Source: Bin55 sp965203735
GTDB taxonomy: Bacteria > Pseudomonadota > Gammaproteobacteria > Pseudomonadales > Azotimanducaceae
Direction: 5' to 3'
Assembly (NCBI GenBank): GCA_965203735.1
Contig: OZ241909.1
Location: forward strand, 868,001-932,000
Length of the DNA: 64,000 bases
Both the position numbers and the translations under genes were made by a program. This document shows, in pieces, positions 26,948-36,296 of the stretch. The notes under the pieces were generated by a model, which made no database searches, was not told the origin of the DNA, and saw nothing but the letters and a program-made list of their open reading frames with translations. Numbering within the stretch: the stretch's first letter is position 1; each line of letters begins with the position of its first letter.

Positions 26948-29194
26948 ATGGAGCGTAGTTTGCTTCGCCCGGCAACTAGATTCTTGAAAAGGAGCTTGGT
27001 TGCGGTTTTCGTATTCGGATCTTGGGTCGTCCTTGCACAGCCTGAGTATTTCGTTGGAGCCATGGAGTATGGGGCAGAGGACTGCACGTTCTGCCACGCA
27101 ACGGCGTCCGGTGGCGAAGCACTGAACGATCGGGGTCAGTGGCTGATCGAAGAACGCGAGCGCCGCGAGGTGGACAAAATTGATGTCGCATGGTTAGAGT
27201 CGAGGGGCGATGAAATCGTCAAGACTTCGGAGGATGCCGGTGGAGAAGGGAACAGCATCGGCTCTGAATTGGAGCCAGAAGGAGAGTCCGTTAACGAAAT
27301 GGAGGTAGTAATCGACCCCGAACGTCCATTCGACTTCACAACGAGTTTCGGTGAATGGCCCGCCTATGGAGGGGACATCGGCGCACGCAAGTATTCGCCT
27401 TTAAATCAGATCACTCGTGAGAACCTCGACGAACTACAGATTGCTTGGGTTTGGGAATCGGAAACCGATACAGGCGTGCGAGACGCGCGAAACGCAGCCA
27501 AAGCTCCCGACATGTTCAAAGGAACGCCGCTGATGGTGGATGGTCGGCTCTTCTTACGAACGCGCTATTCGGCGGTGGAGGCAGTCGACGCGCAATCCGG
27601 AGAGACACTGTGGTCCTACGATCCAGGCACACGAGAAGGACCTCGTCCAGCCATGTTTGGTTTTACTACTCGGGGATTGGCGTTCCACAAGGATAAATCC
27701 GGTGGTCGAGTACTTTTGACAACAAGCGATGGTTGGTTGATTGCGCTTGATGCTGAGAGTGGTTCGCTCATCGAGGACTTTGGCAACAAGGGGAAAGTAA
27801 ATCTCCGAGAAGGGTTGCGACGGCCATTGGATCCTCGTCGCATAGCGTGGAGCCATGCGCCCAACGTTTGTGGAGACGTTGTTGTCATTGGTAGTCAACC
27901 TGACGACGGCTCGCATTCCTGGAGCGTAAGGCCGCCTTGGAACAGTAATCTTCCCTTAGGCGATGTTCGTGGATTCGACGTCAAGACGGGCGAACAGAAG
28001 TGGGTGTTCAAGACGGTTCCCCAAGAGGGCGAAGAAGGAAACGAAACTTGGGGGAACGAAAGTTGGAAGTGGATGGGAAATACGAACGTATGGTCTACGA
28101 CCAGTTGCGACCCCGAACTTAATCATGTGTATCTTCCCGTCACGGCACCATCGAACCACTTTTACGGCGGCGCCCGTCCGGGCGACAATCTGTTTGGTAC
28201 ATCGCTCGTAGCCGTTGATGCCTCAACGGGTGAGTATGTTTGGCATTTTCAGAACGTACGTCACGACATTTGGGACTACGACAATCCCGCTGCTCCGGTG
28301 GTGGCTGACATCAATCGCAACGGCAAGACTGTCAAGGTCGTGGCTCAAGTCACGAAGACTGGCTATTTGTTCGTATTTGATCGGGTCACCGGAAAGCCAA
28401 TATGGGAAATTGAGGACGTGGAAGCACCTGGGAGCGATCTTGAAGGTGAAATGCCTTCCCCTACTCAGCCCAGACCAACTTGGCCTCCGCCTTTTGAAAT
28501 GCAGGGCCTCGTCGAGGACAACGTAATTGATTTCACTCCCGAAATCAGAAAGCAAGCCATGGCTGCTCTCAGCAAGTTTAAGATCGGGCCTCTCTACACT
28601 CCTCCTTCAACCCAAGGGACATTGATTCTGCCCGGAATTGGCGGCGGAGCTAACTGGGGAGGAGCTGCACTCGATCCTATCGACCAATCACTGTTCGTAG
28701 CCTCCCGAAGAATGCCCACACTCATTGTGTCTATTCCAGACACACGAAATCGAGGAATCAAGTTTGGTGGTTTTTTCACGATGCCAGAGTTCAAACCAGG
28801 ACTTCCATTTATCAAGCCTCCGTGGTCAAGCATTACGGCCTATGACCTGAACACAGGAGACATCAAGTGGACGGTTCCAAATGGAAGAGGACCCGTAGGT
28901 CACCCACTACTGAGAGAATTAGAGCTTCCGGACTTGGGCCAAATAGGAGCTGCGCCCGGACTACTCGTCACTCCGACCGCAATTTTCTATGGTTCTCGAA
29001 GCGATGGCGACCAGCTGGTCGCCATGGACAAGGCGAGTGGAAAGACTCTTTGGAGTCACAGAATTACGGGATTTTTCACTGACGCTCCCCCAATCACGTA
29101 CTTGTCCGGTGGAAAACAGTACTTGGTCATCGGGACTGGAGGATCATGGGAACCAACCCGATTGGTGGCTTTTTCGCTAAGCTCTTCAGAGTGA
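26948..29194 (+). CDS. PQQ-dependent dehydrogenase-like quinoprotein with N-terminal CxxCH
   Basis: About 748 residues from the ATG at 26948 (an upstream GTG at 26897 overlaps zapE). An N-terminal hydrophobic segment (SLVAVFVFGSWVVLA) exports it. A single CTFCH heme-c motif comes at residues 46-50, followed by a variable acidic linker. From about residue 125 (EWPAYGGDIGARKYSPL) it is an eight-bladed quinoprotein propeller: QWxxxGG-type blades, AVDAQSGETLWSYD, ALDAESGSLIEDFG, FDRVTGKPIWEIE and AMDKASGKTLWSH tryptophan-docking repeats. It resembles the membrane glucose dehydrogenase group more than methanol dehydrogenases. It should oxidise an alcohol or sugar in the periplasm; the substrate is unknown. 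Confidence 0.88.
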   Translation: MERSLLRPATRFLKRSLVAVFVFGSWVVLAQPEYFVGAMEYGAEDCTFCHATASGGEALNDRGQWLIEERERREVDKIDVAWLESRGDEIVKTSEDAGGEGNSIGSELEPEGESVNEMEVVIDPERPFDFTTSFGEWPAYGGDIGARKYSPLNQITRENLDELQIAWVWESETDTGVRDARNAAKAPDMFKGTPLMVDGRLFLRTRYSAVEAVDAQSGETLWSYDPGTREGPRPAMFGFTTRGLAFHKDKSGGRVLLTTSDGWLIALDAESGSLIEDFGNKGKVNLREGLRRPLDPRRIAWSHAPNVCGDVVVIGSQPDDGSHSWSVRPPWNSNLPLGDVRGFDVKTGEQKWVFKTVPQEGEEGNETWGNESWKWMGNTNVWSTTSCDPELNHVYLPVTAPSNHFYGGARPGDNLFGTSLVAVDASTGEYVWHFQNVRHDIWDYDNPAAPVVADINRNGKTVKVVAQVTKTGYLFVFDRVTGKPIWEIEDVEAPGSDLEGEMPSPTQPRPTWPPPFEMQGLVEDNVIDFTPEIRKQAMAALSKFKIGPLYTPPSTQGTLILPGIGGGANWGGAALDPIDQSLFVASRRMPTLIVSIPDTRNRGIKFGGFFTMPEFKPGLPFIKPPWSSITAYDLNTGDIKWTVPNGRGPVGHPLLRELELPDLGQIGAAPGLLVTPTAIFYGSRSDGDQLVAMDKASGKTLWSHRITGFFTDAPPITYLSGGKQYLVIGTGGSWEPTRLVAFSLSSSE

Positions 29195-29276
29195 CTCGTT
29201 TCAAGGCTAAGGGTTGTTCGGCCGACGAAGCGCACTGCGGAGCAACAAGAGCTAACGCGGAACAATCCCTGATTTG

Positions 29277-30014
29277 ATGGAGTATTCAGCTTTTCACGAG
29301 GAAGTCCGGGAAGCGCTCTCGCAAATTGGAAACCCCAGTCTGGGGACCAAAATAGCACTAGATCGACGTTCAAGTCTTGAATATCTAGGTGTTCGATTTC
29401 CGGCGCGACGCAAGATTGTGTCGGCAGGTTTCTCCTTCAGCGATCTTGACGACGAACAGGTTTTGCGCATTTGGAATGACCTTTGGATGAATTCCACAAA
29501 TGGGGATGTGATGTTCTGCGCGCTCGATTACTGCAAGAATCAATTGAAACGAGCTGTAAATCTAGAGAACTGGTCCACTGTGAGGAATTGGGTAGAACGG
29601 GTAGAAAACTGGGCGCACTCCGATGAACTGTGCACGATTTACTCAACCTACTTGGCTTTGAATGATCCGGTTTGTTGGAATGACCTAGATAAATGGAACC
29701 GATCGGACAAGGAGTGGTACAAGCGGGTATCCATCGTTAGTTTGCTACGCAACAGCACTAAGTACCCGACTTACGTACCATTTGAACGAGCGAGACCGAA
29801 TCTTGAGCGATGTCTTGAAGATCGACGTTTCTATGTTGAGAAAGCCGTGGGATGGGTTCTGGGCGAATTTCGCAAAGACTATCCGTCTCAGGTCGACCAG
29901 TTCTTGAGCGTCAATCTCAAGGCAATCAGTTCACCGGTCCTCACGCGGGCTCTTGAACGAGCGACGCGAGAAGAACGACGCCAATGGAGACAGCGCAAGA
30001 AGGAACTCTCTTAG
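29277..30014 (+). CDS. AlkD-like DNA alkylation repair family protein
   Basis: About 245 residues from the ATG at 29277 (a TTG directly before it is also in frame). All-helical HEAT-like repeat pattern rich in Trp and Arg: RIWNDLWMNSTNGDVMFCALDY, WSTVRNWVERVENWAHSDEL, FYVEKAVGWVLGEFRKDYPS, VLTRALERATREERR. These match the AlkD superfamily, whose members excise N3- and N7-alkylated purines without base flipping. Glycosylase activity is inferred only. It follows the PQQ gene on the same strand. Confidence 0.8.
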   Translation: MEYSAFHEEVREALSQIGNPSLGTKIALDRRSSLEYLGVRFPARRKIVSAGFSFSDLDDEQVLRIWNDLWMNSTNGDVMFCALDYCKNQLKRAVNLENWSTVRNWVERVENWAHSDELCTIYSTYLALNDPVCWNDLDKWNRSDKEWYKRVSIVSLLRNSTKYPTYVPFERARPNLERCLEDRRFYVEKAVGWVLGEFRKDYPSQVDQFLSVNLKAISSPVLTRALERATREERRQWRQRKKELS

Positions 30015-30046
30015 CGACAGGCTTGCTGCACAAAGATCTCTTCTTG

Positions 30047-30451
30047 CTATTCCTTTTTCTTGCGGACGTAAAGCACGAGGTCATGGTCCACAAGCTCAAA
30101 CCCGCGTGATTCGACAATTTTTCGTTGAAGGCTCTCGATCTCTTGGTCCACGAATTCATAGACCTGTCCGGTTGTGATATCGATCATGTGGTCGTGATGC
30201 TCCGCCGTCTTGAGTTCGTAGATGGCCCGACCGTCGTCAAAATTGTGACGTTCGACTATATTTGCTGACTCGAACTGAGTTAGAACTCGATATACAGTGG
30301 CGAGGCCAATGGAATCGCCAGAACTTAGCAATTGACGGTACACATCCTCGGCGGAAAGGTGGTGCGGTTCGGCTTTTTCGAGCACTTCTAGGACTTGAAG
30401 GCGTGGCATCGTGACCTTCAATCCAGCGTTCCTAAGATCCTTCTTGGACAT
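30047..30451 (-). CDS. fur: Ferric uptake regulator
   Basis: Protein of 134 residues: winged-helix DNA-binding domain with GLATVYRVLTQFESANIV, then the HHDHMID metal motif of the dimerisation domain and RGFELVDHDLVLYVR. It has no CxxC zinc pair, which is normal for Pseudomonas-type Fur. It represses iron uptake genes when loaded with Fe2+. It is divergent from the ABC transporter gene; a 15-bp dyad lies 20 bases upstream of its start. Confidence 0.96.
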   Translation of the reverse strand: MSKKDLRNAGLKVTMPRLQVLEVLEKAEPHHLSAEDVYRQLLSSGDSIGLATVYRVLTQFESANIVERHNFDDGRAIYELKTAEHHDHMIDITTGQVYEFVDQEIESLQRKIVESRGFELVDHDLVLYVRKKKE

Positions 30452-30470
30452 GTGACTTGGCTCGTGCTAG

Positions 30471-30485
30471 TATCGGAGTCCGATA
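30471..30485. promoter_or_regulatory. Dyad operator candidate upstream of fur
   Basis: TATCGGA-G-TCCGATA, a perfect 7-1-7 inverted repeat, 20-34 bases before the fur ATG and in the fur/ABC intergenic region. The 7-1-7 geometry equals that of one Fur-box model but the base content is unlike the AT-rich consensus. It may serve another regulator or arise by chance. Confidence 0.35.
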
Positions 30486-30651
30486 TGGATAGTTTAATTG
30501 GAATTTCCGTGTCACAGCATCTCTTTCGGGAGTAATTTGGAGTTTACGCCGATTTGATTGCAAGAAAGGTTTGTCCTGAACTAGTATCCGCTAGCATAGT
30601 CATCGAGTTCAGAGGCACTTGATTCGAGTGTCGGGTTGTTAAGGAGAAGAT

Positions 30652-32259
30652 GTGCCAAGTATCTTGGAGGTAAACGACCTTAGTGTAAGTTTCGGTCAAG
30701 AAGAAGCCGTGCGAGGCGTTTCGTTCAATATAGACCAGGGCGAAACGGTGGCACTTGTAGGTGAATCCGGATCAGGAAAATCGGTTACCGCACTTTCTGT
30801 ACTTCAGTTACTTCCCTATCCTCTCGCAAGCCATCCGACGGGAAGCGTAACTGTTGACGGTGAAGAGGTTATTAACGCGTCCCAGGAGACACTTCTCAAT
30901 ATTCGAGGTGGAAAGGTCAGCATGATCTTTCAGGAACCCATGACCTCGCTTAATCCACTGCACAAGATTTCGAAGCAAGTCGGAGAAGCCCTTCGTGTGC
31001 ACAAAGGATTGTCTAGGAAAGAGGCTTTGGATCGAACGCTTGAGCTCTTGAAACTGGTTGGACTGCAAGATGCAGAACATCGGTTGGGTGCATATCCACA
31101 TGAACTTTCCGGTGGCCAGCGCCAGCGAGTGATGATTGCCATGGCTCTTGCTAACGAGCCCAAACTGCTGATTGCGGACGAGCCTACCACCGCCTTGGAT
31201 GTAACGATCCAGGCACAGATCCTTGCGTTGCTGAAGCAACTGCAAACGGAAATGAACATGGCGATGCTCTTGATCACACACGACTTGGGAATCGTCCGTT
31301 CCGTCGCAAACAGGGTCTGCGTGATGACCGAAGGTCTCATTGTCGAGCACGGATCCAACGAGCAAATTTTTGGATCACCCAAGCACGAATACACAAAGCA
31401 CTTGTTGGCAGCCGAGCCATCTGGAGATCCTGCGAGGACAAATAACCAAGCAAGTGTTACCGCCGAAGCGAGGCACTTTACCGTGAAGTATCCCATTGGA
31501 AAGGGATGGTTGGGCGGAAACCAATACATGACAGCGGTCGACAACGTAGAGGTCGTAGTTCGCGCGGGTCAGACAGTAGGAGTTGTAGGAGAGTCAGGCT
31601 CAGGAAAGACAACTCTCGGTTTAGCAATGTTGAGATTGCTAGCGAGCGAAGGAGAATTGGAATTCGACGGTCAGAGCATTCTCGACGTGAAAGGCAAGGC
31701 ACTCACACGATTGCGCAAGGACATGCAGGTTGTATTTCAAGATCCGTATGGAAGCTTATCGCCTCGCATGACCGTTCAGCACATTATCGAAGAAGGACTA
31801 GGGGTACATCATCCGGAACTCTCCCGTGCCGATCGACAGAATAGAGTCGCTGAAATTATGGGAGAGGTTGGTCTTGATCCGGCAACTATGGTTCGTTATC
31901 CACACGAATTCTCGGGCGGGCAACGGCAGAGAATTTCGATAGCACGGGCAATGGTCCTGCAGCCTAGGTTTGTAGTCCTGGACGAACCCACATCAGCGTT
32001 AGACATGTCGGTGCAGGCGCAGATCGTAGATCTCTTGCGGGAATTGCAGCAAAAGCACAATCTGGCCTATTTGTTTGTGAGTCACGATCTCAAGGTAGTT
32101 CGCGCTCTCGCCAACTGGTTGATTGTCATGAGGGACGGCGAAATTGTCGAACAGGGACCGGCACAGGAGGTGTTCGATGCTCCAAAGAGTGAGTACGCCA
32201 ATGCCCTGTTTGGTGCAGCACTCGATATGCGTGTCGACGAAGAATTCGTCCGACAATAG
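30652..32259 (+). CDS. Peptide-type ABC transporter double ATPase (YejF-like)
   Basis: Protein of 535 residues containing two complete ABC cassettes. Walker A motifs are GESGSGKS (about residue 38) and GESGSGKT (about residue 313); signatures are LSGGQRQR and FSGGQRQR; Walker B segments are LLIADEPTTALD and FVVLDEPTSALD. This fused form is typical of YejF in the microcin C/oligopeptide YejABEF importer. No yejA, yejB or yejE gene is adjacent, so its permeases must be elsewhere. The GTG start at 30652 has AAGGAG five bases ahead. Confidence 0.93.
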   Translation: MPSILEVNDLSVSFGQEEAVRGVSFNIDQGETVALVGESGSGKSVTALSVLQLLPYPLASHPTGSVTVDGEEVINASQETLLNIRGGKVSMIFQEPMTSLNPLHKISKQVGEALRVHKGLSRKEALDRTLELLKLVGLQDAEHRLGAYPHELSGGQRQRVMIAMALANEPKLLIADEPTTALDVTIQAQILALLKQLQTEMNMAMLLITHDLGIVRSVANRVCVMTEGLIVEHGSNEQIFGSPKHEYTKHLLAAEPSGDPARTNNQASVTAEARHFTVKYPIGKGWLGGNQYMTAVDNVEVVVRAGQTVGVVGESGSGKTTLGLAMLRLLASEGELEFDGQSILDVKGKALTRLRKDMQVVFQDPYGSLSPRMTVQHIIEEGLGVHHPELSRADRQNRVAEIMGEVGLDPATMVRYPHEFSGGQRQRISIARAMVLQPRFVVLDEPTSALDMSVQAQIVDLLRELQQKHNLAYLFVSHDLKVVRALANWLIVMRDGEIVEQGPAQEVFDAPKSEYANALFGAALDMRVDEEFVRQ

Positions 32260-32278
32260 TCCACACCGAAGAATTGAG

Positions 32279-32296
32279 CCATCTAGCTCGAGATGG
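32279..32296 (+). terminator. Hairpin after the YejF-like gene
   Basis: CCATCT and AGATGG arms with a 6-base loop, 20 bases after the stop codon; followed by a loose T-rich stretch (TTTGAGCTCTTTGTTTTG). A weak intrinsic terminator is possible. Confidence 0.35.
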
Positions 32297-32423
32297 AGCG
32301 TTTGAGCTCTTTGTTTTGCTGTACGGGAACGACTCAAAACATTTGGCCGTTGCATTTCAACGCATTTTTCCTAGCTGAACCTCGGATCTTGACGATTGAG
32401 CAACTAAATTACCAGTACCAAGC

Positions 32424-33287
32424 ATGAAGGCAATTGCAGATGGCTATGGTTTGATCGAAGCTCCCGTGTGGCACACGGAACTCGGTCTGATGTTTAGTGA
32501 TGTGATTAATGGTGGCGTATATCACCTAGACTCACAGGATAGGGTGCACGTTGTGTTTCCTCACAGACGAGGTATTGGAGGCATGGTCTTGCACTTCGGA
32601 GGAGGCGTTGTCGTGAGCGGTCGCAACATTTCCTTCAAGCGGTTTGGCGAAGAGGACTCTGTCGTTCTATTGGACAGAGATCCTGATAACGACAACGTTG
32701 GCTACAACGACATTACAACCGACGAGAGCGGTCGGGTCTATGCCGGATCCTTAGGGTCTAGTCCTGTTTTTGAAGATGGAAGAGAGCCAAAATCGGGCGA
32801 CTTGTATGTCATAGACGTCGATGGATCGACCAGAGTTGTTGCTGAGGATGTCTTATTGACCAATGGTCTTGGATTCTCACCGGACGGAAAGACCCTTTAT
32901 CACTCCGATTCAAGAAGAAACAAGGTCATGAAGTACTCCGTAGATGACAACGGAGACTTGGGATCCAAAGAACCCTTTGCAGAGTTCGAAGTGGGTGCGC
33001 CCGATGGATTGGCTGTTGCAGAAGATGGATCGGTTTGGATCGCCTTGGCAGGCGGGTCCGGCGTCAGCGTATGTTCTTCGTCGGGTGAACCCTTGAATTT
33101 CATTGAGATTCCGTTGCCGATGTGCACGAGTGTTTGCTTCGGCGACGAAGACTTGAAGACCCTCTACATAGTCACGGGCTCAAATGGAGTAGAAGGAGAA
33201 AACCGAGGAGCTGTATACCGTTATCGGACCAATTCAGCAGGTTTAGAGATTCCTCTTGCCCGAACTGCTTTGCAAGAATCGGGTTAG
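32424..33287 (+). CDS. SMP-30/gluconolactonase/LRE family protein
   Basis: Protein of 287 residues, a six-bladed propeller of the SMP-30 type. Key stretches are EAPVWHTELGLMFSDV (metal-site Glu near residue 12), YNDITTDESGRVYAGSLG and LTNGLGFSPDGKTLYHSDS (metal-site Asn and Asp), and GAPDGLAVAEDGSVW. Such enzymes open sugar lactones with a divalent metal. No signal peptide, so cytoplasmic. The substrate is unknown; it could serve sugar-acid catabolism with the oxidoreductases further right. Confidence 0.9.
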   Translation: MKAIADGYGLIEAPVWHTELGLMFSDVINGGVYHLDSQDRVHVVFPHRRGIGGMVLHFGGGVVVSGRNISFKRFGEEDSVVLLDRDPDNDNVGYNDITTDESGRVYAGSLGSSPVFEDGREPKSGDLYVIDVDGSTRVVAEDVLLTNGLGFSPDGKTLYHSDSRRNKVMKYSVDDNGDLGSKEPFAEFEVGAPDGLAVAEDGSVWIALAGGSGVSVCSSSGEPLNFIEIPLPMCTSVCFGDEDLKTLYIVTGSNGVEGENRGAVYRYRTNSAGLEIPLARTALQESG

Positions 33288-33302
33288 CTGCTTCTCAAAG
33301 AC

Positions 33303-34094
33303 TCAGGTGGCTGGCGTAGAGCCTTCGTCCTCCGGATCTGTCGGATCTGTTTGGGTCAGTCGATGCAAAGACTCCATCAGGTTCACTGGCAGTGGAAAGA
33401 CGATGGTCGAAGACTTCTCACCTGCGATTTCAGTTAGAGTCTGCAAATAGCGTAACTGCATCGAACCGGACTGCGCCGAAAGTTTCTCAGCAGCATCAAC
33501 AAGTCGAGTGGAAGCCTCGAATTCCCCGTCAGCGTGAATGATTTTTGCTCGTCTTTCACGTTCTGCTTCTGCCTGTTTCGCGATCGCACGAACCATGGTT
33601 GCATCGATGTCGACGTGCTTAATTTCGACATTAGCGACTTTGATTCCCCACTGATCGGTCTGTTGGTCCAGAATGGCTTGAATGTTCTCGTTCAGACGCT
33701 CTCGCTCCGCAAGCAACTGGTCGAGTTCATGCTGACCCAAGACCGATCGTAGAGTAGTTTGAGCCAGCTGCTCAGTGGCGAGCATGTAGTCCTCAACATT
33801 AATAATGGCTTCCTTCGGTTTAAGCACTCGAAAGTACAAGACGGCGTTCACCTGTACTGAAACGTTGTCTCGCGTGATCAAGTCCTGTGTAGGTACGTCC
33901 ATCGTTACGGTTCGAAGGTCGACTTTGATCATTTGCTGAATGATCGGGATCACGATTATGAGCCCAGGTCCTTTGACGTCTTGAAAACGTCCAAGAAATA
34001 GGACAACGGCACGCTCGTACTCGCGCATGATCCGTAATGAGGAAATCAGAAAGATTACGAGCAAAAACGCGATTGCAGCAAAAAATATGATCAT
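33303..34094 (-). CDS. Slipin/stomatin-like SPFH membrane protein
   Basis: Protein of 263 residues with an N-terminal membrane hairpin or anchor (MIIFFAAIAFLLVIFLISS) and the SPFH/Band 7 domain: REYERAVVLFLGRF, VQVNAVLYFRVLKPKEAI, TLRSVLGQHELDQLL, then a charged helix AIAKQAEAERERRAKI. Slipins form membrane-associated oligomers that control partner proteases. It starts four bases after the NfeD protease gene on the same strand, the conserved slipin/NfeD operon. Confidence 0.95.
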   Translation of the reverse strand: MIIFFAAIAFLLVIFLISSLRIMREYERAVVLFLGRFQDVKGPGLIIVIPIIQQMIKVDLRTVTMDVPTQDLITRDNVSVQVNAVLYFRVLKPKEAIINVEDYMLATEQLAQTTLRSVLGQHELDQLLAERERLNENIQAILDQQTDQWGIKVANVEIKHVDIDATMVRAIAKQAEAERERRAKIIHADGEFEASTRLVDAAEKLSAQSGSMQLRYLQTLTEIAGEKSSTIVFPLPVNLMESLHRLTQTDPTDPEDEGSTPAT

Positions 34095-34098
34095 GGTC

Positions 34099-35484
34099 TC
34101 AAGCTACCTTTTCAACTGTTAGTGTGAGTCCATCCATAGACTTAACGATGACTGTATCGTCTTTTTCCAGTGGTCTATCCGAAACTGCGGACCAAATCTC
34201 TCCAGCAACGCGAACTCTACCACTCTTTTCGAACTCTTCCACAACCGTAGCTGTTTCACCAATGACAGCATCAACTCCAGAAACTGGTCCGCGCTTCCAA
34301 TGCTGATATGCCCTGCGTCCGACAAAGAAAACAAGTGCTACGGTGCCAAGACCAAACGCAACAATAATCTCTATCGACACGCGGAATCCTTCGACATCAG
34401 TATCAAACAGCAACAGTGATCCAGCGAGGAATGCAACGACACCGCCCAACCCTAGCACACCGTAGGTTGGTGTGAAGACCTCGGCAACAAGCAAACCAAA
34501 TCCTACAACAAGCAATGCAAGTCCGGCAAAACTCACCGGCAACATCTGCAACGCATATGCCGCCAACAGCAAGCAAATCACGCCTACTATACCGCCAGCT
34601 CCGAGTCCAGGACTGTAGAACTCGAACAACAAGGCGTTGATTCCAATTATCAGAAGCAGGTAGGCGATATTGGGATCCGTGATTACCTTTAGGAACTCGT
34701 AGCGCCAATCCGTTTCCACTTCTACGACGGTTGCATTAGCCGTTTCAAGCGTTACATCTGCGCCATCAACATTGGATATGGTCGTGCCGTCTATCGCTTC
34801 AAGCAATTCCTGCAGGTCGTTCGCAACGTATTCGATGACGTTCATTTCCAATGCTTCAGAAGAGGTTAGGTTGGCGGCCTCTCGTACTGTCAATTCAGCC
34901 CAATCGGCGTTGCGTCCTCTCAGTTCGGCGAGGCTTCGAATATACGCGACTGCATCATTGACGACTTTCTTGTCCATCGCTGATGGATCACTAGGTGGAG
35001 ATTCTTCAGATTCCTCACCTTGCTCATCGGAGTTCCTGGGATCGTCAAAACCGCCTGGAGCAGGAAATCCCCCACCTTCGCCACCAATTGAAACTGGAGT
35101 GCTAGATCCGATATTGGTTACAGGAGACATCGCGGCGATGTGGCTTGCATACATCAAGTACGTTCCTGCACTTGCCGCACGAGCCCCGTTCGGTGCAACG
35201 TAGACGGCAACCGGCACAGGCGAGGCCAAGATCTCTTTGACCATGTCCCGCAAGGAACTCACTAGCCCTCCTGGGGTGTCGAGTTTCATGACCACTAGTT
35301 CTACATCGTCCTTGGCAGCTTCTGTCAATGCTCTAATGAAGTAGTCCGCTGTGGCTGGACCGATTGCTCCGTTAATGTCAACGACACGCACTTCTTGCGC
35401 ACTGACCATGGAGCTCGAAAGGGCGAGAATTGTTAGTAGACAGACGAAGGTCGAAGCAATCTTGAAGGAAGGATGTGTCTTCAT
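34099..35484 (-). CDS. NfeD-type membrane serine protease (ClpP-like, long form)
   Basis: Protein of 461 residues: signal sequence (ASTFVCLLTILALSSSMVSA), a ClpP/crotonase-fold protease domain with ARAASAGTYLMYASHIAAMSP bearing the catalytic Ser, four or so membrane segments (about residues 260-380), and the C-terminal OB-fold NfeD domain (GETATVVEEFEKSGRVRV, DTVIVKSMDGLTLTVEKV). In archaea the homolog 1510-N cleaves the hydrophobic C-terminus of stomatin. Here the pairing with a slipin gene supports a membrane quality-control role. Confidence 0.94.
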   Translation of the reverse strand: MKTHPSFKIASTFVCLLTILALSSSMVSAQEVRVVDINGAIGPATADYFIRALTEAAKDDVELVVMKLDTPGGLVSSLRDMVKEILASPVPVAVYVAPNGARAASAGTYLMYASHIAAMSPVTNIGSSTPVSIGGEGGGFPAPGGFDDPRNSDEQGEESEESPPSDPSAMDKKVVNDAVAYIRSLAELRGRNADWAELTVREAANLTSSEALEMNVIEYVANDLQELLEAIDGTTISNVDGADVTLETANATVVEVETDWRYEFLKVITDPNIAYLLLIIGINALLFEFYSPGLGAGGIVGVICLLLAAYALQMLPVSFAGLALLVVGFGLLVAEVFTPTYGVLGLGGVVAFLAGSLLLFDTDVEGFRVSIEIIVAFGLGTVALVFFVGRRAYQHWKRGPVSGVDAVIGETATVVEEFEKSGRVRVAGEIWSAVSDRPLEKDDTVIVKSMDGLTLTVEKVA

Positions 35485-35607
35485 GGAGAGATTCCTACTC
35501 TAATCCCAACTTGCGAACACTTGAGTATTGGACATGATACGCCGTTTACGGTTGCAACTCCTAGTAGATCAACGACACGCATTTCAATTCTTGATGTAGC
35601 TATGGGG

Positions 35608-36264
35608 TCATACGCTCCAGTAGAAGAATGAAATTGCTCGCCTCCGGTTGAGTGATCGATTTGGATTGGACCAATGCACCGTCAGACTGGAATGAATAGC
35701 CGCGTCACCGGGATCAATTTCGATCGCAGTAGCATGGTCGCCTGACTTGTCGAAGTCCTTAATGCCGACTTCGTTTGGGTATTCCACCCGATGACTCCCT
35801 GCTGCGTAGTAGAGGCACCCATTACTGATCCGTGCGGAGTCCAACGCAATCCAGACAGTGGCGCCCCAACTACGGTGACCAATTGAATCAAAGTGCGGTT
35901 CGATGCCTGCCTCTTCTCCGGGAATTCGTTCGAAATAGGCAGCGGTGGCGGGTTTCAACTCGGAATCCAAGAGACCGCTGACGAGTCGATACGGTTTGCC
36001 GGATCGAAGTTCCATATCGAACCACGGTGAGGCATGCTGCAGGTTTTTTCGCGTACCTCCGAATGATCTTTTTGATGAAGATTCGGTCTTTGCTTTGTAG
36101 CCGATAGTGTCCAAGTAAGCCTCGGTTTGAGAGACCAATTCACGAAGTTCATCAGGATTGAGGAAGTGACGTATGACAACGAACCCCTCTTTGTCGAAGT
36201 CACTACGGAGGTTCGAATAGTCCGTTTGAGTTTGAGAATGATTCAGGACGAAGGACATAAGCAA
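35608..36264 (-). CDS. Phytanoyl-CoA dioxygenase family protein (short)
   Basis: Protein of 218 residues with the double-stranded beta helix of PhyH-type Fe(II)/2-oxoglutarate oxygenases. The iron ligands are the H and D of EPHFDSIGHRS, with the distal His in DAAIHSSLTVHWSNPN, and a 2-oxoglutarate-binding Arg in LNRRRAISFFY. It should hydroxylate a small organic substrate in the cytoplasm; the substrate is unknown. It is divergent from surE. Confidence 0.88.
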   Translation of the reverse strand: MLMSFVLNHSQTQTDYSNLRSDFDKEGFVVIRHFLNPDELRELVSQTEAYLDTIGYKAKTESSSKRSFGGTRKNLQHASPWFDMELRSGKPYRLVSGLLDSELKPATAAYFERIPGEEAGIEPHFDSIGHRSWGATVWIALDSARISNGCLYYAAGSHRVEYPNEVGIKDFDKSGDHATAIEIDPGDAAIHSSLTVHWSNPNRSLNRRRAISFFYWSV

Positions 36265-36296
36265 AGGCTAGAACCATACAAGATACACCATTCGAT

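Noticed and set aside
30452..30651. Canonical Fur box in the fur/ABC gap
   Set aside because: No AT-rich GATAAT-type repeats; only the GC-containing 7-1-7 dyad was found.
36205..36235. tRNA T-arm-like GGTTCGAAT
   Set aside because: Inside the PhyH coding sequence with no acceptor or anticodon stems around it.
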